A stretch of DNA of 64,000 bases, taken from assembly GCF_000276665.1 (NCBI RefSeq), contig NW_004955405.1, positions 13,050,530 to 13,114,529 of the forward strand. The letters run 5' to 3'. Shown here in pieces: positions 23,061 through 35,425 of this stretch. The position numbers were made by a program, and so were the translations under genes. The DNA comes from Chinchilla lanigera (Eukaryota; Chordata; Mammalia; Rodentia; Chinchillidae). The notes beneath the pieces are model-generated. The model was given only the letters and a program-made list of their open reading frames with translations. It was not told where the DNA came from and ran no database searches. The first letter of the stretch is position 1, and each line of letters begins with the position of its first letter.

Positions 23061-23415
23061 GTTAGTCAGATTTCTTTCTCAATGATGAAATACCTGAGGA
23101 AGTTAAAAGAAAAAAATATTTATTTGGCTCACTGTTTCAGAGTGTTCAGTCCATAGTCCACTAACCTGGTGGTTTTTGCGTTTATCTTTTGTGTTACATT
23201 ATCATGGCAGAAGCACACTGTGAAAGAAAACTGCTCACCTCATGGCTAAGAGAAAAAGGGACCAATAACAAAACACATCACTCATGTGCATGCCACTTAT
23301 GCCTATGTCCTCCAGCCAGGCCACACCTCCTAAAGTTTTTACAACTTACCCATAGTGCTACCAGCTGAAAATCAAACTGGGACTTTGTGGGGTTTTTCAG
23401 ATCCAAACTCTAACA
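23061..23415 (-). mobile_element. MaLR-type LTR, minus strand
   Basis: GTTAGTCAGATTTCTTTCTC, TATTTATTTGGCTCACTGTT, ATCATGGCAGAAGC, CTGCTCACCTCATGGCTAAG, AGGCCACACCTCCTAAAGTT and AGATCCAAACTCTAACAC match the antisense MaLR LTR (MST/MLT1-like) almost end to end. Confidence 0.8.
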
Positions 23416-26400
23416 CTCTTCTTCCACTTTCTGGAAATTGACTCTAGAAGGTTTTATATACTTTCTTATGTCATCTTCAGGACAATGACTGATTGAATCA
23501 CCTTAGTATGCCTAGGATGCAAGCACAGTATATCAGATTAGGTAATGATTCTATTAATAATACAATAGCAGGACCTTAATATTTTTTAAAAAAAATTTTC
23601 ATGACGAAATGAGTGTTGCATGGTAAGTGGAACAAATGTGGCCAATTTTTCAGATTATTCTTTGGTGTTGCCAAAAACAAATTAGAATGTCACTTAGATT
23701 GTCTGCCAAATCTCAAATCTGAACTGAAATACTTTCTAAGACTGTCTTTGCATGTTAAAACCCAAATTTCTCTGCTTGGAACAAAATTTTCTAGGTTCTG
23801 ACTTTAAATGCAATCTTCATCTTTAGTAGTTATTGAATATACATACCTGTAAAGGACAGGGATTTCAGACAAACTAGATTTTTGCCACCTTTTCAACAAG
23901 TCATTAAATTTCTAACCCTTTATTTTATTTTGAGTAAATTTACCACACTCTCCTTCTCTTAGATCTGTCCAAAATTTTAACATTAGTAGGTTTCCCATCA
24001 AATAATTTTCTTCCCCTCATAATGTAATTCTCACATTTATTTCATGTTATTTCTGATTTATTTCCCTTGTAGACAAAGGAACCTGTCATAATGCACTGTT
24101 GTACATCCTTCACCTTTTAATGGAGTGCTATGACATGACCACCCCTGAGGGAAACATTGCAGAATCCTCTTGGTAATTTGGTCACTAAACATAAAGAAGC
24201 AAAGAGATTAAGCAAAATTCTGCTTTGAATAAAGGACTGCATACAGTATCGACTTGGTTCCAATAATATTAAATTACTTCAAAGGAAGAAGTGACATAAA
24301 GCTGGTAAGCCTATAGTTAATTTAGAAGAATATATCTATAGAAAACTAGTATTTTGTACATGAGAAAATGGTAGGTATTTTCAAAACTGACTGAAAAATC
24401 TGAAATATTAAAAAAAGAAATTTTTCTGAAATAAGGTATAATTTTGCCAAGGGAGCCTGAGTATGATTACAATAAACAGAAACAAACACTCAATTAATAT
24501 ATTTATCTAAACAGCTAATTTCCTCCTCGAAGGAAAATGGCACTTAATTAATTTGGCTTTACAAGACTCCTAACTGTGAATTCGCAGCTATGCTGCTAAT
24601 GGGGTCACCTAAACAACCAACTAGCAATGAAGAAACTATTGAAGGGAAGAATTAGAAAATTATGCATACCAAGGACCTTCCAATTAGAAGCAATTATTTG
24701 ATAAAGTTATTGTCTTGTTTTAAATGCATTATTAGTGATACTTACTGACAGTGAAAATGGCACAAAGGAAATTAGATTAAGTATGAGAATCTAGTTCAGT
24801 TCTATCTGTTTGGAAGGAACCCTGCTAACTTTGGGGTCTCTCGTCGCACACACATTCTCTTGCTGGCAGATACACAGTAGTTCACCCTTATTCTTTCTGT
24901 CCTACATAAAAATGAAGATAGTTGGGTTGAGGAAAAACATAAAAAATAAAACAAAAACAGCTAGCTATGTTCAAGAACTGCTGAAATCACTTGCTGAATT
25001 TTCAACAGTGATGGCAAGTGCCTTGCTTTGATGTCAATCAGAGATAGTCAACTTCCCTAGTCAAGTCATGGTGTGTCTGGGTAAAACTCAAAGTAATAAG
25101 GAGAATGAAATGGAAATACAATCAAATTCTACCTAATTTAGTACACTTTAGGGCTCTTCTGTTGTAAGAACTTATAGATCAATTATGTTTCTAAATTAAA
25201 TGTGTTTGAAAATGATTTCAAAGTACAAAAGTAGCAAAAGAGTGACTAACTTAGCAACTCTACAAGATATTTTCTTTCTGATCTTGTTTTGTACCTACTC
25301 AGTTCAACACAATTTTTGGTATACGGTAAGAAATGTTGGTATTCAAGGAAAAGACAGAATCATAGTAGCATGAGAATAGAAGAACTATTTGTATGGAGGA
25401 GAAAATTTGCCTAAGGGGAAGCTCTAGGCTTATAGAAATGCAACACACAAACAAAAACATCACTTAATATACTTTACAAATATCAATGCTATTTGAGGAA
25501 ATAAATGGAATGTTCTTATCCATCATGTGGCTAAGTGCTGCTTCTTTATAGTCCATGGGAGCTACTCAAACAACCCAGAGGAAAGTAAGCCTTGGAGAGT
25601 GTGTGCACGCACGCAGCCCTCCACCCCCCAAAATCCAAAACTGATGGAAATACTCTCAAGAGAGATTTTCTGTTTGCTTGTTTTTTGGACAATAAACCAG
25701 ATTATTCACAAGTTTAATTACTTAAGACTGAAATTCTAACAATCTTAATAAGCAATGTGACAAACTGCTTATCCAAGCCTACTTTCTCCCTCTAATGTTT
25801 AGCACTAAATAATCAGCTCACTGTCATTGAAATCTGTTATGAATTTAGATCACACACAAAATTGTGTTAGAAGATTGGGATAACAACTGTGATTTGGCAA
25901 ATATTTACTATGTGTAGGTAGGGTGTGATTTCTGAAATCATGGATAACCCTCTTATTTTGGGATCCAGTTGAGTATGAGTATAGATATACATTGTGAAAT
26001 AACATGCACAAGATATTAACTACAGATGATGTATACTTTGGTTTGAGCTTAAAATCTATTAAAGTGCACCTACATCATATTTAGAAGAAGAAAATGCTCT
26101 CTTATTGAGAGCAAAGTCTGTATTAAGTATTCTTCTATACTAGTAATCTGTTGTGAAGTGTTTCACTAGTAAGTACATTTTTAAACACAATCATTGATAT
26201 TTTTCCTGCTAGTCAATTGTACGATTTTAGCATATGTCATTTAACAAATTTCCTCTCTTGGAAAGTTAGGTAGGTGTTTCTAACTTTATCCAATTTTTAA
26301 AATGCCCTTTGGTTACTCTTAGGAAAATAAAAATACCATTTTTTCCTGGTTGGGCAGGTGGAAGGGAGTTCCTAGTAATAAATTTTTATACCAAATATTT

Positions 26401-27040
26401 TGGATAGTTTTAGAATTTATGAGTATTAGAAACTTTCCCCTAAAAACACTTCAGTGTTTGTCTAGCCACATAACTTGATGATATCACACCATACTCATGT
26501 CTTGGGAGTGGTCTTCATAAAAGAATATAAGCACAAACATTCCATTTTACCTTCACTAGATCTACTGAAATTATCCAAAACTGATACAATTATGTATCTT
26601 TTAACTTAGGCTCTCAGGTGGTTACTTTATGTTCTGCTATTTCTTCATCCCCATTGCCTCACATATCATCTCTTTCCTTACCTGTATGTGCCAGTCTTCT
26701 TTAACCTTTATTTTCTCTTCAGCTCCTAGGACAATGTTTTAAATTTCCTTAATTTTCACTAATGTTTACTGAATGATTATTGCCCATGGAAAACATCTGG
26801 TAATATATATTCATTTATATGTCTGTTTTTATGTGTAAACACATAAACTTATATAAAACTTTATGCATTTACATAAGTATTTATAATTTAATACGTTATA
26901 AAAATGATTTTTTCTTACCCACGTGATAAATATTTTAACCTGTTACTGAATTTCAAATCTAAGAGGACTAAATACAAATGACATCTTTGTTTTAGGAGTT
27001 TACTTTAGAATTTATGAAATCACCCTGTCTTTTACTTTTC
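23416..27040. other. AT-rich non-coding DNA, no clear feature
   Basis: 3.6 kb with no confident repeat. There is a hint of an L2/MIR end near 26700-26790 (CTCCTAGGACAATGTTTTAA, TTTACTGAATGATT) and a CCACCCCCC tract near 25620. Short open frames at 23613, 24810 and 25527 show no family. Confidence 0.4.
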
Positions 27041-27371
27041 TCTCTTTGTTGGAACCAAATACCCAACACCCAAAATTAAGGAAGGAAAGGTTTATTTAGC
27101 TCACAGTTTGTGGTGGTTTCAGTCCATACTCAGTGGATTCCAAGGCAGAGTGACACATGACACAGGGCAACCATTCATGGCCTCAGAACACAGTAAAGCA
27201 ACAATAACAAAATGCAGGAGCTTCAGGAAGAGCAAGCCTCTTTCCCTTACATATGCAAACTATCCACCCCATTACAGGTGTAGCACTCACACCCAATCAA
27301 TCACAAACTATAGAAGCCTGCCCCATGACTGCATGAAGATTTGGGGGGACATGCAGACACAAACCATAACA
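27041..27371 (-). mobile_element. MaLR-type LTR, minus strand
   Basis: AATACCCAACACCCAAAATT, GAAAGGTTTATTTAGCTCAC, GTTTCAGTCCATACTCA and TTTGGGGGGACATGCAGACA, ending in CCATAACAC, follow the antisense MaLR LTR order. The frame at 27108-27422 is a by-product. Confidence 0.7.
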
Positions 27372-28140
27372 CAACCCAAAGTAGCCTTAGATAATTTCTA
27401 TCTCTTACAGAGCCACATTTAGATGAGTAAAAATATAAACATTAAGTGCTTTCCTAAATGAAATGTTAGTTTATAATTAATTTTCTGGATGCATAACGCA
27501 TGTCCTTTTGTGGGAAATATCTAGTATAAGTCTAGTTTCCTGTAAAGTTTTCTGGCTCTAAATACCCAGATAGAACCTGAGTTTGTAACTTCCTGACATC
27601 AACTTCTGGGCTTGCTTGGAGTAGAGCTCTGGTTTTTCTAGTATTACAGTTGATAGTTGACAGCTAATCCTAATGGAAAAGTAATGCCACATTTTCTAAT
27701 CCTGACAGAGAAGCTAAACTACTTTCACTTCCAATCTGAAAATCCAAAATCACTTGAGGTTTCTTCTAAAAATCAAGATGCCTCTCTAAACAATCTCCCA
27801 GTAAATACAAGAAATATTTATTGAAAATTTTAATACATTTTTCTATGAACATATTGGCTATTTTCTGTGTCTAAGGATGTATTTGAAGTTATCTTTCCCC
27901 TATGTTATTAAAAAAGTCATTTTTATGACTTTGTTTATGGTGCCACAAAATTTACCACAAATGAGAACTATTCCTTTACTATAGGCCAAGCTTTTATTGT
28001 TCTTTCTTTACATTTTTACATTAAAATATATTTGAATAAATATAAATTCATATATAATTTTCAAGTTTCTGGAACAAGATAAAGAACCATATAGGTATGA
28101 AATGTCAGGAACAATTAAGATTTGTGCAGTATTTTATATT
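27372..28140. other. AT-rich DNA upstream of the PPP1R21 retrocopy
   Basis: Nothing was recognised. The last bases (TATATT before AGAAAA) form an L1 endonuclease-type nick site (TT/AGAAAA). Confidence 0.45.
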
Positions 28141-28154
28141 AGAAAATATTTCCT
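28141..28154 (+). repeat. Left target-site duplication of the PPP1R21 retrocopy
   Basis: AGAAAATATTTCCT, identical to 31162-31175. It is preceded by TT, matching the TT/AAAA-type nick preference of L1 endonuclease. Confidence 0.92.
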
Positions 28155-31100
28155 AGGCCCGGCCGGCCCGGCTCAGGCGGGCAGGGGCCATGGACTCAGC
28201 GGAGTTGCAGCGGAAGAACCACAAGCTGGCCCAGGAGTACTTGAAACTTCAGATTCAGAATCAGGTCCTTAAAAAAGGTGATGTGGATGAATAAGCAAAT
28301 TCTGTGGCTCTAAAGGAACAGTTGAAGATGAAGGATCAGTCATTGAGGAAACTACAACAGACAATGGACAGTTTGACCTTTCAAAATCTGCAGCTTGCCA
28401 AGAGAGTGGAACTGCTTCAAGATGAGGTAGTGCGGAGTGAACCGCGAGGCAAGAAAAACAAGAAAAGTGGAGAATCTTCTCAGTTGAGTCAAGAGCAGAA
28501 AAATGTCTTTGATGAAGATCTGCAGAAGATAGAGGAGAAGGAACGATTGAATATGCAGTTCTTTGAGGTGAGCAACACAAGCATGTGGAAGCAGAGCTGT
28601 GGAGCCAGCTGGCTGCCCTGGAGACAGAAGTGGCCCAGCACCAAATTGTGGTTGATGGCCTGACCCGGAAGTACATGGAAACCATTGAGGAACTGCAGAA
28701 TGGCAAGGCTAAGCTGGAACTGAAGTCTCAGATGCTAGAAAAGGAGGCCAAGCAATGCCAACTCCGAACAGAAGAATGTTAATTACAGTTAAAGAATCTT
28801 CGTGAAGATTTGTTAGGTAGATTAGAGGAATCATTATCGATCATCAATGAAAAAGTCCCTTTTAATGATACAAAGTACAGTCGGTCTAATGCTTTCAATG
28901 TTCCGCTCCGCAATAGAAAACATCAGCTAAAGATGCGAGATATGGCTGGGCAGGCCCTGACTTTTATTCAAGATCTCATGATCGCCCTTCTGAACTTTCA
29001 TACCTACACAGAACAAAGGATTCAGACTTTTCCTGCTGATTCTGCCGTAGATACTATATCACAGTTGAATCAGAAGTTTTCACAATACCTTCACGAAAAT
29101 GCGTCTTATGTCCGTCTTCTTGATGAAGGAATGCTTCATTTGTTTGAAAGTATTACAGAAGATATTGTGACTGTCTTGGAGACAACTGTGAAATTGAAAA
29201 CATTTTGAGAGCATTTAACTTCCTACATATATTTCCTTGGGAAGATTCTCCCTTATTAGTTGAAAAGTTTAGAAGAAGTGTGTGAATCTTCTGTTTGCAC
29301 ATTTGCGTTGAGAGCCAGGAATCTGGAGCTATCCCAGTACATGAGAAAGAGAACGGCTGCGTTTGAGAAGCTGCAGACGTACCTTGCTCTTCTTGCCTTG
29401 CCTAGCACACAGCCTAGCACACTTCCTGCAGACAAACTACACTTCCATTTTAACAAACGTTGATGCTACCCTGCATGGCTTCCATGATGTCATGAAAGAT
29501 ATTTCTAAACATTACAGTCAGAAAGCTACAACAGAGCATGAACTTCAACAGCAATGAAGAAGTTGATAACAACTAATGACTGTATCCTGTCGTCAGTAGT
29601 GGCGTTAACAAATGGAGCAGGAAGGATTGTGTCCTTCTTCAGCAACAATGAGGATTACTTCATTGCTTCGCTCAGCTATGGGCCCTGCGCAGCCTGCAGG
29701 TTCATCGGCCCCCGGCGGCAGAGTGCATGCTGCAGAGCAAGAAGAGAGCCGCGGCCTACATGAGGGCCCTGAGAAAGCCCCTCCCGGATTCTCTGCCTTA
29801 CAAGGAAGCGCTGGCCGACTGCCGGTCCTTCTCAGCTCTACCGAAAGCCTGGAAATGCTCCCACAGCAGGTTCAACAGAGCTTAGAAAAGATTTCTAAAC
29901 TGGAACAGGAGAAAGAACATTGGATGCTGGAAGCACAGTTAACCAAAATCAAGCTAGAAAAAGAAAATCAGAGAATTGTGGATAAGCTAAAGAGTACTAG
30001 CAGGGGACAGCTGGCTGGCCCGGCCCAGGAAAATGCTGCTGTGGTGAATGCTACTGGCCAGGAGAAAGCCGCAGCGAAGGCCATGATGGAGCCCGCTCAG
30101 AGCACCAGTCCGATTGGAATTTTAATCAGGACATCTGACAGCAGCGTCCCAGATGCAGAATCTCAGGAAGACCTGATAAAAACCACTACATGGCCAGGGT
30201 GGTGGAGCTCATGTCACAGCTGCAGCTGGCGGACAGTAAGTGGGTGCACTTCTACGCCGAGTGTCAAGCACTCTCTGAGACTAGCGCTGGCTGGGAAGTC
30301 CAAGGAGATGCTGGCGGAGGAGATGAAACTGGCCAGTCAGAGCATCAGCAGGCTGCTGGATGAGCTCACCACCGCCAAGAGGAGCTAGGAGAACCAGCTG
30401 AGCATGTTGAGCAACCACCTGTGCAACATGAACGAGACGCTGTCCAAACAGAGGGCAGAGATTGACACCCTGAAGATGTCCAGCAAAGGAAATTCTAAAA
30501 AGAACAAGAGTCGATAGTTTACAAATAACTGCATGGAGACTGATCCTTCCAGAGCGGCTGCTACTGCTGTCCAGAGCTGCAGGGCCTCCTGTGCCCAGCA
30601 TGCGGCTTTGGGAAGCTGAGGCATCCTCCTCGGACCCAGGAAACCCTCAGTGTTGCACATGGCCCACAGGCATTTAAATAAATTTGTTACCAGTAAGGCA
30701 GATACAGAATTTGATGTTGACAATAAAGTGGAAAACAGTACATATACTATGGATATTGTAGGTTTCCTTACACTGTTTTTACTGTGCACTTTTTAAAATT
30801 AGGTTTAAATTTCAGTAAGTATGACAAATATTTTGTGTATTTTCAAACTCAAATATATGGTAATCGATTTGTTATCTATGGAATAGATATATGTTTCTGG
30901 CTAAATGCTTAAATTGCCAAACTTTTGTTACTTCTTACTATAATTGAAAGCAGTCTCCAGATTCTCTTTTAAAGATCTGTGCATATTCTCATTCCCACTC
31001 TGCCTCTCCCTCCCCCTCCCTCCTGAGGGAGCATGCCTTGCAGACTTCAGATCCTGTGGGTTTACCGTCATTGTCTTCAGCTTTCCAGTACCCTTTCTGT

Positions 31101-31161
31101 GTTAGAATGATTATAGGAAATTCATGGCAATAAATTTGTACTAATATCAAACAAATGAAAA
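28155..31161 (+). pseudogene. PPP1R21P: Processed pseudogene of PPP1R21 (KLRAQ1)
   Basis: The parent gene encodes protein phosphatase 1 regulatory subunit 21, a coiled-coil protein linked to endosomal sorting. This copy is an intronless retrocopy. The start codon is at 28190 (MDSAELQRKNHKLAQEY) and the natural stop is TAG at 30514-30516 (after NSKKNKSR). The coding order is complete, including KMKDQSLRKLQQ, VPFNDTKYS, ISKHYSQKA, LLSSTES and SRLLDEL. In-frame stops visible: TAA 28292, TAA 28780, TGA 29206, TAG 29257, TAG 30386. Frameshifts: a 4-base loss near 28568, and shifts near 29420, 29550, 29710, 29835, 30187 and 30275. The GC-rich 5'UTR (28155-28189) and the 3'UTR with AATAAA at 31129-31134 are kept. 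A short A-rich tail and a 14-bp duplication close the insertion. There is no sign of a second, functional reading frame. Naming of the gene is from recognised protein sequence. Confidence 0.95.
31129..31134 (+). promoter_or_regulatory. Retained poly-A signal of the retrocopied mRNA
   Basis: AATAAA, about 27 bases before the right target-site duplication. This is the expected distance from a cleavage site, so the copied mRNA ended here. It is a fossil, not a site of known use. Confidence 0.8.
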
Positions 31162-31175
31162 AGAAAATATTTCCT
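31162..31175 (+). repeat. Right target-site duplication of the PPP1R21 retrocopy
   Basis: AGAAAATATTTCCT, a perfect 14-base match to 28141-28154, directly after the A-rich end (AAATGAAAA). Confidence 0.92.
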
Positions 31176-31291
31176 TATATACATCATAGTGCTATCCACA
31201 AATGAAAAATATTTTATTGGAATATACATTCTGCCATTACATATAAATGTCTCAGCCCACGTTACTGTAGAGTAGACTTAAACTGGCTCAC

Positions 31292-31722
31292 TGTCTTAGT
31301 TACCTTTCTTGCTATGGAGACAAAATACTCAACGCTCACAATTTAAGGGAGGAAATGGTTATTGCAGTTCACAATTTGTTGAGGTTTCGATTTATAGTTG
31401 ACTGGCTCCAAGGCAGGGTGGTGTGGCAGAGGGGCATCACAAGGCACCCACACAGAAGGCAGCAAGCAGTAAGTGTCAAGGACAGCTTCTTTCTGTCCCT
31501 TTATATTATATCTGAGCTACTTGCCCCTTCAGGTGAGTAGGATTCACACCTAGGGTGGGCCAGCCTTGATCCTACCCACAAATATACCAAACAAATCAGA
31601 GGACCAATTTAGTAATCATGCATCCTTTATCCCAGCATCATACACTCTTGTTCCTGGCAACTCTGAAAAGTCTTACCTATGACCACATGAGATTTTGGGA
31701 GGACATCTAAAGCTGACTACCA
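31292..31722 (-). mobile_element. MaLR-type LTR, minus strand
   Basis: TGTCTTAGTTACCTTTCTTG, AATACTCAACGCTCACAATT, TTTGTTGAGGTTTCGATT, then AGATTTTGGGAGGACATCTA and AAGCTGACTACCATG at the far end. This is the antisense order of a MaLR-like LTR. It lies about 115 bp after the retrocopy. Confidence 0.65.
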
Positions 31723-31727
31723 TGGTT

Positions 31728-31817
31728 AAATTTTTTTTTTTTTTAGTCAGGAATTGAACTCAAGATTCTGCATTTGTCAGGCAGGCGTTTTTGCCACTGA
31801 ACTATATCCCTGGCAGT
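31728..31817 (-). mobile_element. ID-type SINE, minus strand
   Basis: A T-run (31730-31745) is followed by GGAATTGAACTCAAGATTCT, TTTGTCAGGCAGGCG, GCCACTGAACTATATCCC. This is the reverse complement of an ID body, more diverged than the copies at 36587 and 57883. Confidence 0.85.
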
Positions 31818-33115
31818 TTTCAGATAGTTTGCAGCCCAGACCACAGGATGTTGGCAGTTTAAAGTGGGCATGTTGTAAATATTTACACCATGGATGTGGA
31901 CAAACAGGACAACCATTATATTTCAGCCTTACCCATGCCATTTCAAACATTTGTGACAATGACCCAACTTGTGCTATGTTATAGAATCCTTGTTATTAAA
32001 GTTCTATAATTGGTGTTATTCCTGTATAATCAGGTATAAAATAGTGAAGAGCCTCAAACTAACAAGACTACTATTCATATTTAAATGTAAGCTTATTTTA
32101 GAAGCTTATTTTATTCATCAAAAAGTATTTATTTCTCCTACGTTTTACCTTTTATACTGGTAAGGAATACATTTTAAAGGTATTAGGCTTCTCGGTAGAT
32201 ATTAGTATTCCCAGTTTTATAGATATTTTAATAAATACTTTTGTACATTTTCATTTTTCTTATGCAGAAATAAAATCAGAAACAATATTAAAATATTTTT
32301 ATCAAATATTTGATCAATAACATACAGTCTTGGCTAAAAGGAGTTACATACTCTAGGTGTGATATTTATCTTCAGCTTCAAAAACCATTTGTAAAAGAAT
32401 AATTGAAATATATAAGACTCCTTCTTGAAAACTCCATTTCGTAGCAAAATTTATGTTTATGACACTCAATATATCTTCAACATTCTTATACATTTTGTAT
32501 GCTTTATTAATGATGCCTCTGACCTAAGTTTGCATATGTTGAACTCTTGTCAATGGGGAAGATATTTAACTATATTGTATAATATTAGAAATCTACCTAA
32601 TAGATTTACATCTTATAATACACATAAAAATATCAGATTCTACCAGAGATAATTTAGGAAAAATATGAATTTCTCATAAGCTTTTCTCACATTCTCCTAA
32701 ATTTAGTAATTGATTCATAATATATTCACAATTAAGTTCCCAAATCAGAAGATTTTATCAAAAGGTAGAGGCAAATTCTACTACATTTTCATTAAGTAGA
32801 AGTGGCTTTCATAATGTAAAATTAAGAAAATTGCCTCAAAATTAGTATTAACATAAATTTCCTACTTTAATGTAATTCATTGATGATAAAGACAAAAAAG
32901 AACACAATACTTATAATTAAAAGAGAAAAATATAACATATTGAGTGATCATATTATTTAGAGCACCTTCCCATAAGCATTACAATTATTATGACATTATT
33001 TATCACAACAATGCTAGTAATAAATCTGCATTATTGCTGATATTAATAAAAACAAGAGTTGCTACTATTAGTCCCACTATCATTCTACCCGTAAGTGCAG
33101 AATGAGGCTTTAAAT
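31818..33115. other. AT-rich non-coding DNA, nothing recognised
   Basis: No supported element. The frames at 31969 and 32425 are AT-driven. Confidence 0.4.
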
Positions 33116-33117
33116 GG

Positions 33118-33530
33118 TGTTATGGCTTGTGTCAAGATCTCCCACCAAACTTTTTTCAGAGGTTGCTCGATCTAGAGTGTGTGTTGCTTGGGTTATGGGT
33201 GTATGATGACTAAATTAGCCCACTGTTTGGTTTGGCACAGTTCTGTGTGTGGATAATGGGAAGGTCTGCCCTAGGTGTATGTGTCACCTGCTCTAAGGGC
33301 ATGGAGCCTGGTTATAAGGGGATGGAAATAGGACCGGTAGGGTCACCTGCTGCTTCCTTGCTGCTTCGCTGCCTTCTGCCTGCCATGAACTGTTTCTCTT
33401 CTGCAATGCCTGTCTGCCATGCCACCCTGACTTGGATCCAGCCAACCATGAACTGAAACTTCTACAAACTATGATCCAAAGAAAGCTTTCATCCTTTACC
33501 ATTTAGTTTACTAAAAATATTAGTGTACAA
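33118..33530 (+). mobile_element. MaLR-type LTR, plus strand
   Basis: It begins TGTTATGGCTTGTGTCAAG. It contains GGTTATAAGGGGATGG (TATA-like), CTGCCTTCTGCCTGCCATGA, GCCACCCTGACTTGGATC, CCAACCATGAACTGAAACTT and CTACAAACTATGATCCAAAG, which fill the R/U5 part of a MaLR-like LTR. The 47757-48082 copy is its closest relative here. Confidence 0.7.
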
Positions 33531-35270
33531 ATCTAAGTCTTTCCAAAAGAAAAGCACTGAATGTGGTGAAATCAATATGAAAAAATAATTTGATTTCAAA
33601 CTTGTTTGTGTATTAAATAATTACCTCAGAGCTGGTGGATAAGTATGGAATATGTTTTGTTACATTTTAAATCCTGCTTAAAGATTTCTATGTTGTATAA
33701 AGTAGAACAAGAATATCAGTATATGGCTTCACATATTTCATTAGCTTACACTATTGAATTAATAATGATACAAAGATCATAAGCAAAGGCTGAGAATCAC
33801 AGGGATTTTTTATTCTGTACAATGAAACAGATTTCATTGTTCATATTGGTCTCTCTATTTTCTCAGTACCAAATTTACACTGGGCAAGTTTTCAGATCCA
33901 TGAAAAACCTCATTATATCACAGACTACTAGAACATATCCCCTTAGAGGATTTAGGAAGCAAGTCACGAAACCTGTATAGACCCATTTCATCACTACTAT
34001 GGGAAAGGAACACCATTATAGTTAGCAGTTCCATTCCAAAGACCAAGCAAAAGTCCATTAATAAAGGTCCATCTAAAAGTAAGTAGAGAAATTCCTACTA
34101 AATCAGAGTAGTAGGGATGAATCAGTCAAACCAGTCAAATTTTCTATGTGACCCACCTGCTGTTTTGATACAGTAAAATGTCTACATTTGAAATGAACTG
34201 GAAATTCCTTATTGGATTATAATATTTGGATATCAAAAATACATATCCCAGGGACAGTATTTTGTTTTATTTGAAAAATATATTTAGAATAACAACTTTT
34301 TTGAGCCTTGTGAGTGTTCTGAAATGTTTTAAACAATGAAAAGGTTTTTAAATTTTATTGATATAGATGATTTCATACAAAACAAATCATACAAAGTCTT
34401 CATAATTTTTGCATACTTGTATTAATGTAGGAACAAAGGAAATTCTTAAGAACGTGAGTAACAGTTGTATTGAAATAGTGGAATATATTTAAAGGCATGA
34501 GTTCTCAAGTTTGATAGAACCACACATCTTTAGATGTTGACACATGCAGCAAATAGCTTAAGTAGATTAAAAATATTTGCAAAGGCTCTGAAATTGATAA
34601 CACTTCAAAGTTGAAAAGCAATGTACTGTAGATGGTATAGGTTGTTACTGTTACATGCTATTAGATTTTAAATTTTATTTTAGGTAAAACTTTATGATGA
34701 TCTTTATTTGAATACAAACAAGAAATTCTTTGAGTACAATTCTTGTTTTAAATTTGGTAAGCAAATATACTTTGCTTTTCTGAGACAAAACTTAAAATAT
34801 TTTAACCTAGAACTTTACTTTGGAGAGCAAAACAAATTTTCAGGAACAAAGTTTACTCTGTTAGATACATGGGCTTTTTAAAATATTTTAATTGGTCTTT
34901 TTCAAAATTTCAAGAAGCTTCTTTTTTGTTATTTTCACCTTAATTACCATACTATATTAAATATTATTAATGTTATAAAAATATAGGTATACTGACAAAT
35001 TTAAATGAAAATCGTTTGAGGTATAAAATAAACTTTGTGTCCTTTAGCCTCTCTTCCACAGGTGAGTGAAAGTAGGCAGAACACTCAGTATGCTGTGCAG
35101 TACCATCCAGTACTGCCTAGCCACAGAACCTTACACTGCTCAACTTCAGCTTCCAGACAGTCTGATTTGGTTTTCTTTTCTTCAATAACAAATTTATATT
35201 GTTTAATAAGTTGTCTCTTTATTTTTTATCATTTATTTATCAAATTTTAAAAGTAAATTTAGGTTTTTCT
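33531..35270. other. AT-rich non-coding DNA, nothing recognised
   Basis: No family or structure could be supported. Confidence 0.4.
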
Positions 35271-35271
35271 T

Positions 35272-35425
35272 AGCCAGATGTGCTGGCTCACTCCTGTAAT
35301 CCCAGCACTCAAGAGGCTGAGGTAGGAGGATCGCGGTGAGTTTCAGGCCTCGGCTACACAATGAGTTTAAGGTAGGCTGAACTGAGTAGCGAGACCCTAC
35401 CTCACAAAAATTAAAGAAAACAAAA
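35272..35425 (+). mobile_element. B1 SINE, plus strand
   Basis: AGCCAGATGTGCTGGCTCAC, CCTGTAATCCCAGCACTCAA, GAGGCTGAGGTAGGAGGATC are followed by two versions of the ~29-bp unit (CCTCGGCTACACAATGAG, then GTAGGCTGAACTGAGTAGCG), AGACCCTACCTC and an A-rich tail. The internal duplication is a rodent B1 trait. Confidence 0.9.

Noticed and set aside
28304..28663. Intact-looking open frame at the start of the PPP1R21 region
   Set aside because: It is part of the parental frame but follows an in-frame TAA at 28292 and ends after a 4-base loss. It is a broken retrocopy, not a gene.
28269..28706. 145-codon frame on the minus strand within the retrocopy
   Set aside because: It is the antisense shadow of the PPP1R21 coding trace, with no domain.
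29612..30388. 258-codon open frame in the retrocopy
   Set aside because: Only its second half follows the parental protein; the first half is a shifted frame. It ends at a stop that replaced a codon in the parent (TAG at 30386).
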